Source: Candidatus Limosilactobacillus intestinipullorum
GTDB taxonomy: Bacteria; Bacillota; Bacilli; Lactobacillales; Lactobacillaceae
Direction: 5' to 3'
Assembly: GCA_019117185.1 (NCBI GenBank)
Contig: DXAF01000008.1
Location: forward strand, 1-49,785
Length of the DNA: 49,785 nucleotides
Shown here: one piece after another, positions 43,794 to 49,785 of the stretch
Layout of the letters: the number at the start of each line of letters is the position of its first letter
Numbering within the stretch: the first letter of the stretch is position 1
Program-made: the position numbers and the translations under genes
The notes under the pieces: generated by a model
Seen by the model: only the letters and a program-made list of their open reading frames with translations
Told to the model about the DNA's origin: nothing
Databases searched by the model: none

Positions 43794-45062
43794 TTGGATA
43801 AAACACAAAATACTACTCCCGAAGAACACCGGAGCAAGGATTTCTGGGGATTCCCCGTCACCCACTTTAGCTACTTCTTCACTTGAGCCATTGTTTTTGG
43901 TTACTTAACACTATGGTTAGAGCAACAGGCCCACTTCAACGGGGTTGAGGCCGGAATGGTCTTCTCCATGATGTCTGGTATTTCACTGATCTTCCAACCG
44001 ATCTTCGGGGTGATCTCCGATAAGTTGGTTATGAAAAAGAACCTGGTCATCACCATCTCAGTAGCGATGATCTTAGTCGGCCCATACTTCCAATGGTTGT
44101 TTAAGCCCTTGCTCGGCGTCAACTCCATGTTTGCCGCCGTCATTACTGGTATCTACCTCTCATTTGTCCTGAATGGTGGGGTTTCCGTAATTGAACAATA
44201 TGTTCAGCGGGCTAGTTTGACCAACGGCTTTGAATACGGACACTCACGAATGGGTGGTTCCTTAGCCGGTGCCGTTGCGGCCCTCGTTGGTGGACGGCTC
44301 TTCCTCTGGAGCCCCAACTCGATTTTCTGGGCATGTACGGTTGCCGCCGTTATCTTAACCTGCTGCTTCGTCTTCAGTGATAAAATCCACTGGGACAACG
44401 TTGCAGCCGCCGGTGAAGATACGTCAAACAAGCTGGACGTTAAGCAATTTGGGTCCATCTTTAAGCTGCGTAACTTCTGGATTCTCTCCTTGTTCTACAT
44501 GGGGACTTCCGCGATCTACGATGTTTTCGACCAACAGTTCATCATCTTCTTTAAGTCATTCTTCCACGCCGCTGCACAAGGGACGATTGCTTACTCATAC
44601 ATGACCAGTGCTCAAACCGCCCTCGAGTTCTTATTAATGATCCCAATGCCATGGATCATCAACAAGATTGGTTCCCGGAACGGTCTGATCTGCTACGGGG
44701 TTATCTTAACCATCCGGATCGTTGGTTCTGCCCTGGTTCCAAGCCTACCATTTATCATTATTTTACGGTTGCTGGCCGGTCTGGAAATGCCACTGCTCCT
44801 GGTTTCCATCATGAAGTACATCGCCGGGGCCTTTGATCTCCGCCTATACGCCACGGTCTACGCACTGTCGTCTAACTTCGCTAAACAGATCTCTGTCTTC
44901 TTCTTCTCCTCATTTGCTGGTAAGATGTATGACCAAATTGGTTTCCAACACACCTACCTGATCTTAGGGATCATCGTAGGGATCGTTACCTTAATCTGTG
45001 TCTTTACCCTGACTAAGGAAGACCCTGTCCAAGCCGGTGAAGTTAAGGAAGCTAAGAACTAA
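43794..45062 (+). pseudogene. LacY-type oligosaccharide:proton symporter with in-frame TGA
   Basis: From the TTG at 43794 (AAGGA upstream) the frame reads about 30 residues, then a TGA at 43884-43886, then stays open without interruption to 45062. Before the stop the reading is FWGFPVTHFSYFFT, and after it AIVFGYLTLWLEQ, which joins as one LacY-like helix 1 if TGA replaces a tryptophan TGG. The downstream 368 residues are well conserved in the oligosaccharide:H+ symporter family, including YDVFDQQFIIFF, SRNGLI and the IRIVGSALV helix. A start at the ATG 43956 would lose helix 1 and probably part of the substrate path. It follows the GH43 gene by 20 nt and is cotranscribed. Nonsense mutation or sequencing error. 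Confidence 0.82.
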
Positions 45063-45118
45063 CAACACCAATTAGCAATTCATAACAATCAATCCGATAT
45101 TTTTCAACTAATATACCT

Positions 45119-45153
45119 CAAAAGGGGCTGCGCAAATTGCGCAGCCCCTTTTT
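45119..45153. terminator. Bidirectional terminator between convergent operons
   Basis: AAAAGGGGCTGCGCAA pairs with TTGCGCAGCCCCTTTT with almost no loop spacer beyond AT. Strong G+C stem with A and T flanks ends both the GH43-permease transcript and the dehydrogenase transcript. Confidence 0.88.
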
Positions 45154-45172
45154 ATAGTCGTTTTAATTATCA

Positions 45173-46210
45173 TCAAACAAGTGGCAGCATGGTTGGCTGG
45201 TCTAAGACGTGCTGGTACCCAGGTTGGGCATTGACACACTGAGGAATAACGTCAACACTTGGTGCCGCACTCGTAACGTAACTTTCTTCGAGCGGAATCA
45301 TGTTTTGCACTTCCACATCAATCGTCGGGATCCCGGCAACGTGGATATGGTTGTCAATTGCCGGCTCCTTAACCACGTCATTACAGATTTTGTGAACGTA
45401 AATTAAACTGACCTTCTTGTCACCCTTAACGTAGCCACTCATAACAAAGCGGTGACCCATCATTGTCCCCTTCTTAATTAGGCCAAATGCCTTCGGATGC
45501 AAGTCTTGGGGCGCCGTAAAGACTTCGTGGGTAACCTTAACATCATCGAACTTAAAGCCCAGTCGGTCACCCATCTCATAAACCGCGGCAATGTAGTAGG
45601 CAGCAATCCCCGCCTTGAGCTTGTCTTGGGGGAACTTCTCCGGATCCATCCCATAACCAAAGACCTTCACCCAACTTGAGGTATTGTTTTGGTCGTCTTC
45701 ACCAGACTGAACCGTTAACTGGTCAACGTGGTCAACAAGGTTGCACAGGTAAAGCGGCAGGTGGGAAGCATAAAAGCCAGGCAGTAAGCCACTCGGCATG
45801 AAGGTAACCCCGTTCTTTAGTGCGGCATCGTTAATCATCTTGTACAATTCTGGCGTCGTCACTTGTGAGTAGTACAGTGGGATGGTAGTAATACAATTCT
45901 TCTTTGCATTGAGCACTTTTACCATGTCTTCAGCACTGGGTGTAAAAGCCCCCGTCTTTGGATCATGGCGAAGCGGCGTGTAAACCAGCACTACGTCGGC
46001 GTCCAATTGCAGGGCCGCATCAATGTCATGAGTAACCTTAACCCCAATGTCGGGAAAGCCAAAGAGACCGGCTGCATCCTTGCCAACCTTATCCGGATCG
46101 TTATCAACGGCAGCGACGAGCTGAACAGACTGCCGCTCACTAATCATCCGGACCGCGGCCCGACCAACGTTACCTAATCCCCAAACAATTACCTTATACT
46201 GTTTCATCAT
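45173..46210 (-). CDS. DapB-like NAD(P)-dependent dehydrogenase (2,4-diaminopentanoate dehydrogenase-like)
   Basis: This 345-residue oxidoreductase begins with a Rossmann fold, VIVWGLGNVGRAAVRM, followed by an acidic VAAVDNDPDKVGKDAAGLFG stretch. A dihydrodipicolinate-reductase-like N-terminal domain and a longer C-terminal domain resemble the 2,4-diaminopentanoate dehydrogenase group of amine dehydrogenase-like proteins. Substrate cannot be assigned. Two adjacent ATG codons precede KQYK; the second (46207) has better spacing from GGAAG. It lies 49 nt after a 3-hydroxyacyl-CoA dehydrogenase-like gene and is cotranscribed, so the two probably act on one pathway. Confidence 0.75.
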   Translation of the reverse strand: MMKQYKVIVWGLGNVGRAAVRMISERQSVQLVAAVDNDPDKVGKDAAGLFGFPDIGVKVTHDIDAALQLDADVVLVYTPLRHDPKTGAFTPSAEDMVKVLNAKKNCITTIPLYYSQVTTPELYKMINDAALKNGVTFMPSGLLPGFYASHLPLYLCNLVDHVDQLTVQSGEDDQNNTSSWVKVFGYGMDPEKFPQDKLKAGIAAYYIAAVYEMGDRLGFKFDDVKVTHEVFTAPQDLHPKAFGLIKKGTMMGHRFVMSGYVKGDKKVSLIYVHKICNDVVKEPAIDNHIHVAGIPTIDVEVQNMIPLEESYVTSAAPSVDVIPQCVNAQPGYQHVLDQPTMLPLV

Positions 46211-46259
46211 AACTACTTCCTTTCCTTAGCGTTACTTGAAACAACGGCGCCCAATGATC

Positions 46260-47147
46260 CTACTTAAAGAAGTCGGGGTCTTGATACTCTGGATTCGGGT
46301 AGTGGTAGAAGCCTTGCCCCGCTTCGACACCGGTGTGGCCGGCCTCAATCATTGGTTTCAACTTATCCGCAATCTTTTTAAACAGTTCATTGTGGGTTTG
46401 CTGGTACTGGTTTTGAACGACCGCATAGGTAGTCCGCAAGCCCACAATATCTTGAATCATGAATGGCCCCAATGGTGCCCCATTAGAGAGCATCCAGTCC
46501 TTGTCAATCGTGTGAGGGTCCGCCACGCCGTTGGCCCACAGTGCCATCGCCGCGTTTAAAAGTGGCACCAATAGTGCGTTCATAATGTAGCCGTGCTGTT
46601 CCTTCTTCAAAACAATTGGCACCATCTTAATTGAACGGGCAAAGTCCACTAAGTCATCAATTACGGCTGGTGATGTCTGCGGGTTGCCAACGATTTCAGC
46701 AACGTTATGTTTCCAAATGTGGTTAGCAAAGTGCATATGGGCAAACTTATCTGGGCGGTCTGTAAAGTCGACTAACTCACTCGGTACAAAAGTCGATGAA
46801 TTACTCGTGATGATCGTCTTCTCTGGTAACAACGGGCATAATTCACGGTAGAAAGCCTTCTTAATCTCTACCGATTCGGAAACGGATTCAACCACCAAGT
46901 CAGCATCCGCAACGGTCGCTGCCAGGTCACTACTGATATTGACGATATTGCCCATCGCCGCTTGGTACTCTGCTTCACTGGCATTCATTTCACTGATAAA
47001 CGGCTTCTTAATTGCCGCCAGACGCTTCTCGGCCCGGTCAGTGTGACGGTTCCAGATTTTAACCGGATAGCCACTCCGGGCGATCTGAAAGGCAATTTGA
47101 CTACCCAGGACCCCAGCTCCAGCAACAACAACGTTTTTAATTTCCAT
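46260..47147 (-). CDS. 3-hydroxyacyl-CoA dehydrogenase-family protein
   Basis: This 295-residue protein has the 3HCDH N-terminal NAD-binding domain (VVVAGAGVLGSQIAFQIARSG, residues 6-26) and the C-terminal 3HCDH domain (about 185-285). The family NSSTF motif and the catalytic His region (HMHFANHIWKHN, in place of the usual HFFNP) are present. No thiolase, crotonase or acyl-CoA ligase gene is nearby, so classical beta-oxidation is unlikely; related members act on carnitine, gulonate or other hydroxy acids. ATG follows AGGAGG. It is the first gene of a two-gene operon with the DapB-like dehydrogenase. Confidence 0.85.
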   Translation of the reverse strand: MEIKNVVVAGAGVLGSQIAFQIARSGYPVKIWNRHTDRAEKRLAAIKKPFISEMNASEAEYQAAMGNIVNISSDLAATVADADLVVESVSESVEIKKAFYRELCPLLPEKTIITSNSSTFVPSELVDFTDRPDKFAHMHFANHIWKHNVAEIVGNPQTSPAVIDDLVDFARSIKMVPIVLKKEQHGYIMNALLVPLLNAAMALWANGVADPHTIDKDWMLSNGAPLGPFMIQDIVGLRTTYAVVQNQYQQTHNELFKKIADKLKPMIEAGHTGVEAGQGFYHYPNPEYQDPDFFK

Positions 47148-47169
47148 AACAATGCCTCCTAAATTTGTT

Positions 47170-47436
47170 CCTACACTTATATTTTAGCATAATTTGGCAG
47201 CGCTTTCTTCAGAGAACCATTGTTACTTCGCTGCGGTGTTTCTCCTTGCATTCGTCCCCACCATTCTGTGGGTATCAATTTTCTCCATACCGATGACTTT
47301 CCGCCCCACGGTTTTAAACTCCCTAGCAAGTACGCATCGTCCTGTCTGACATCTTCACTAAGAAGGATAAGGACCGGACGCACCAGGCCCCCTGCGCAAA
47401 AAGCATAGGACGCGGTATTTTTGCCGCATGAACTAA
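47170..47436. other. Unassigned spacer with structured segments
   Basis: About 270 nt between the dehydrogenase operon and the terminator after gcvH contain only short frames; the longest, 68 codons on the minus strand (47177-47383), has no clear ribosome binding site. G+C-rich segments such as GGACCGGACGCACC and a GCGGTATTTTTGCCGC hairpin stand out. On the minus strand a TAAAAT box (near 47188) lies about 40 nt before the dehydrogenase start. I recognise no riboswitch or element in it. Confidence 0.35.
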
Positions 47437-47489
47437 AATAAACCTCCAGTGTTCGGCACCGATGAAGTCGAACTCCGGAAGTTTATTTG
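47437..47489. terminator. Terminator after the gcvH-like gene
   Basis: AAATAAACCTCCAGTGTTCG pairs imperfectly with CGAACTCCGGAAGTTTATTT. The long stem with A- and T-rich ends can act in both directions; it lies about 20 nt past the gcvH-like stop. Confidence 0.72.
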
Positions 47490-47508
47490 GGCATTACGTT
47501 ATCCTTAA

Positions 47509-47859
47509 TTAAGCAGGTTGAATCTCAACCAGTAGTGGGTCCACTGCCTTGGCTAGGCTGGTCGGGTCATCTTGGTACCCCTCATAAACCCGACTGACCT
47601 TGCCCGTAACTGGGGATTTAAAGGTTTCAACCGCCTTACCACCCTCGATGTCGATCAACTGGTCATTGCGGTCTACCTGCTCATCAACCGTCGGGGTCGC
47701 CAGAAAGGTGATGTCACCAAGCTCTTCAATTACCCGACTAGCGAGGCCGACCTTCACCGTCCCTTTATCTTCTTGCCACCATAGGCCATTTTCTTCTCGG
47801 TGCACTGGGGCTTGACGGCTAAATAAGTGCTTAAACCAGCCAATAATTTTTTGCCACAT
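47509..47859 (-). CDS. gcvH: GcvH-like lipoyl-domain protein
   Basis: This 116-residue protein has the H-protein fold: VKVGLASRVIEELGDITFL and the lipoylation hairpin LIDIEGGKAVETFKSPVTG, with Lys75 as the expected lipoyl site. In H proteins this hairpin usually reads ESVKA; here GGKAVE differs around the lysine. An N-terminal extension of about 20 residues is basic and aromatic. No gcvT or gcvP gene is present in the window, and the gene directly follows a lipoate ligase gene (13-nt gap). The second ATG (47859) has AAGGAGG 8 nt upstream. It may be a GcvH-like lipoyl carrier used in lipoate relay or redox stress rather than glycine cleavage, which is inference. Confidence 0.85.
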   Translation of the reverse strand: MWQKIIGWFKHLFSRQAPVHREENGLWWQEDKGTVKVGLASRVIEELGDITFLATPTVDEQVDRNDQLIDIEGGKAVETFKSPVTGKVSRVYEGYQDDPTSLAKAVDPLLVEIQPA

Positions 47860-47872
47860 CGTCATTTCCTCC

Positions 47873-48898
47873 TTAATCAGCCAGGATCAATTCGGCAAGG
47901 TCGTCTGCGCTGACCTGACCCAGGTTGGCGGCCAGGTCGCTCGCGTTTAAGGCCGCAACTAAGCTGGCCTTGTCCAGCTTCGTACCTACTAAGTGCTCCT
48001 CAACAACGTGTGGGTTGCCGGCCGTAAAGAAGTCCCCGTAGATCTTAACTGTAGTGATCCGACCGTCATGTTCGTTAAAGTTAAAGGAGACGGTACCAAT
48101 CGGGAAGTGCTTCGAAACATAGTGCTTAAAGCCCGGATTCTTACCGTAATTCCATTCGTCCGTCCGGTACTGCTTATCAAGCCGCTGGTCAATAATTGCC
48201 CAGTCATGGTCGGTTAAGTGATAGGTTTCAACCTGGTCCAGTGAATCAACGCCAAACATGTGGCAAAGGAGGTAGTTTCTAAAGTCGGCCGTTGTCCAGT
48301 TCTGGTATTTCGCTGGTAAGTAGGGCTTGATGTTCGTAACCCGGGCATCGACAGACTTAACCCCTTTGGAAGCCAGCTTATCCTTTTCCGGTGTCAAAAC
48401 TTCACTGGCGGCCGTCATGTTTAGGTCAAACATGACCGTGCCCCCGGCGGCGTATGAGTTGTCACCCTTAACAATTGCCATCCCGGAGAACTTCTTACCA
48501 TCGATCGTCATGTCGTTGCGGCCACTTACTTCCGCCGACTTGACACCAAGATCATGCAAGGCGTCGACAACTGGATCCCCAATCGCGTGAAAATCACCAA
48601 ACTTGCTGGTATCGCCAACCACGATATTTTCAAAAACCAAGTTACCAAAGTCGTGGTAGACAGCGCCACCACCACTGGACCGCCGGACGAGTTCAATCTG
48701 GTGCTGCTTAAGGTAGGGAAGGTCAATCTCGGCATAGGCATTCTGGTTAACGCCGATAATGACGGATGGCTGGTTAATATAACAAATCAGGCCGTGACCC
48801 TTCAAGCGTAAGTCATTAATCAAGTAATTGTCCAGGGACTGGTTAACCAAGGCGTCATGGACGGGCTGACCGTTGCGACTGGTATCGATAAAGAACAT
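47873..48898 (-). CDS. lplA: Lipoate-protein ligase A
   Basis: This 341-residue LplA activates lipoate with ATP and transfers it to lipoyl domains. The family motif RRSSGGGAVYHDFGN is at about residues 72-86, and the catalytic lysine region is DGKKFSGMA. The C-terminal accessory domain of about 90 residues is present, so it is the full-length type. The ATG at 48898 (MFFIDTSRNG) is preferred; the longer frame starts at a GTG within the AAGGTGG ribosome binding site. It is cotranscribed with the GcvH-like gene, its likely target. Confidence 0.94.
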   Translation of the reverse strand: MFFIDTSRNGQPVHDALVNQSLDNYLINDLRLKGHGLICYINQPSVIIGVNQNAYAEIDLPYLKQHQIELVRRSSGGGAVYHDFGNLVFENIVVGDTSKFGDFHAIGDPVVDALHDLGVKSAEVSGRNDMTIDGKKFSGMAIVKGDNSYAAGGTVMFDLNMTAASEVLTPEKDKLASKGVKSVDARVTNIKPYLPAKYQNWTTADFRNYLLCHMFGVDSLDQVETYHLTDHDWAIIDQRLDKQYRTDEWNYGKNPGFKHYVSKHFPIGTVSFNFNEHDGRITTVKIYGDFFTAGNPHVVEEHLVGTKLDKASLVAALNASDLAANLGQVSADDLAELILAD

Positions 48899-49036
48899 AT
48901 AATCCACCTTCCAGTTATGTCTGCAAAATATGAGTACGGTTACATTTTATACCTTATTGTTACTTATTAACAGTAATTTAGCTTTTGCCTATTAGAAACT
49001 GGTGTCAAATTGGATACGACACGGTTGTTCATAAGT

Positions 49037-49077
49037 AAAGGGGCCGCGCATTATTACTTTAAATACACGGCCCCGTT
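49037..49077. terminator. Terminator between gene remnant and lplA
   Basis: GGGGCCG and CGGCCCC form a stem with a 22-nt A/T-rich loop, AAA before and GTTT after. It would end the minus-strand transcript from the IS/remnant region before the lplA promoter. Positions 48899-49036 hold the lplA leader, with a possible TATAAA -10 and an inverted repeat TTACT-N6-AGTAA near it. Confidence 0.6.
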
Positions 49078-49104
49078 TGAGGTTGTCTTCGATTTTGATT
49101 TACC

Positions 49105-49310
49105 CTATTCTACCGTTAAACAAATTACGTTCCAAGATAACGGTTGAAGGTGGGCCGTTAGCTGGTTGTGATTATGTATTTCCACATCAGTCAACCGGTG
49201 AAGCTTCATCGCCTCATCCTCGTTGGTCTGCTTTGGTGCGTAACCACAAAATTCAGTCGCTTCGTTGATATTATCAATTAGGCAGATTGCAAGAAATAAC
49301 TTGAACGAAT
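49105..49310 (-). pseudogene. C-terminal remnant of an unidentified gene
   Basis: A frame of about 65 codons without a plausible start runs on the minus strand up to a TAG at 49105-49107. It reads LIDNINEATEFCGYAPKQT and later EIHNHNQLTAHLQPLSW. Upstream it runs straight into the IS30 transposase end, suggesting the 5' part was displaced by the insertion. I do not recognise the family. A terminator follows it, as for a real gene end. Confidence 0.4.
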
Positions 49311-49785
49311 TTAATGACGTAGATTAAGCAGGAAGATCTCGATTGGTGTATGCCAATTAAGACATTTAAGTGGCCGGGAATTCAAATACCAATTAATTTG
49401 AACCAGTTGGTAATCACTTAGTTCTTCAATGGCTTGTCCCTTGGGAATAAAGCGTCGCAAAACTCGGTTACGGTTCTCATTACTACCGCGTTCGTGCGGT
49501 GAATAGGCATGGGCAAAGTAAACCTGAGTACCCGTTAGCTGTTCAATTGCCTGATAGTTAGCGAACTCTTTCCCATGATCCACGGTCAGCGTCTTGAGTT
49601 TGTCTTGAAGTTGACTAGCTAGTTCAAGTACGGCTTGAGTCATGGACTGACTGTCGGACCATGGAGCCGTTTAACAATTGTCAGGCGACTCTTACGCTCC
49701 ACAAAAGTGGCCACAGCTTGACCTTTACGTTTGCCAGAAAGTACGGTATCAGCTTCAAAGTGGCCGAATTCCTGGCGAGTTTCGA
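49311..49785 (-). pseudogene. IS30-family transposase, frameshifted and cut by the window edge
   Basis: The minus strand encodes the C-terminal half of an IS30-type DDE transposase. Upstream frame: EFGHFEADTVLSGKRKG and KSRLTIVKRLHG, carrying the first Asp. Downstream frame (49311-49643): LKTLTVDHGKEFANY with the second Asp and YSPHERGSNENRN with the Glu. The two frames meet near 49655-49662, where CATGGTCCGACAG lacks one base compared with the expected HGRDSQSMTQ coding. The N-terminal helix-turn-helix lies beyond the window. All catalytic residues remain, so the loss seems recent. The right inverted repeat probably lies between 49280 and 49312. Confidence 0.85.

Noticed and set aside
47177-47383. 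68-codon minus-strand frame in the spacer before the dehydrogenase operon
   Set aside because: No credible ribosome binding site or family resemblance, and the region looks structured rather than coding; reported only as an unassigned spacer.
49021-49080. Possible tRNA or rRNA fragment near the GGGGCCG stem
   Set aside because: Only a single stem with an A/T-rich loop; no cloverleaf or rRNA signature, best explained as a terminator.

Overview
This window looks like a chromosomal segment of a lactic acid bacterium of the Lactobacillaceae, most likely Limosilactobacillus (reuteri/fermentum group). The evidence is the gene content and order (recA-cinA-pgsA-rodZ-ymfH/ymfF, mreBCD-radC-folC-valS with a T-box, thiI-cysteine desulfurase-ezrA), intermediate G+C by eye, strong AGGAGG ribosome binding sites, frequent GTG/TTG starts, and arabinose genes typical of heterofermentative lactobacilli. 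The genus is an inference; no rRNA or tRNA gene is present to confirm it.

Layout. Positions 1-7.1 kb (minus strand) hold the recA/cinA locus, with a LexA-type box in front of recA, then phosphatidylglycerophosphate synthase, a RodZ-like protein and a YmfF/YmfH M16 peptidase pair. At 7.2-9.9 kb is a polar amino acid ABC transporter under an unusual T-box leader: one complete T-box followed by a second antiterminator/terminator module without its own stem I. At 9.9-23.4 kb is a housekeeping block: mreD/C/B, radC, folC, valS (T-box, Val specifier), thiI, cysteine desulfurase, ezrA, free-methionine sulfoxide reductase and rpsD with a probable S4-binding leader. At 23.4-30.4 kb are a three-gene proton-translocating transhydrogenase (pntA1-pntA2-pntB), yaaA, a YueI-like protein, rarA, a probable 6S RNA, a small membrane protein and a universal stress protein.

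From 30.4 to 45.1 kb is an accessory pentose region. It has two AraR-type GntR/LacI regulators, an aldo/keto reductase, a sugar acetyltransferase, araA, a lipid kinase, an arabinose-type MFS symporter, araR and araB-araD. Beyond these are a long ArsR-type regulator divergent from a GH43 arabinofuranosidase-like enzyme, and a LacY-type oligosaccharide symporter broken by an in-frame TGA. Four promoters (araB, the MFS symporter, araA and an unannotated small membrane protein) share one design: an AraR-like operator fills the 17-nt spacer between -35 and -10. Together the genes would import L-arabinose or arabino-oligosaccharides, release arabinose inside the cell and convert it to D-xylulose 5-phosphate.

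At 45.2-49.8 kb are a pair of NAD(P)-dependent dehydrogenases, an unidentified spacer, and a lipoate ligase/GcvH-like pair without the rest of the glycine cleavage system. The window ends in a frameshifted IS30-family transposase that abuts the remnant of another gene. No CRISPR array, prophage, replication origin, tRNA or rRNA was seen.
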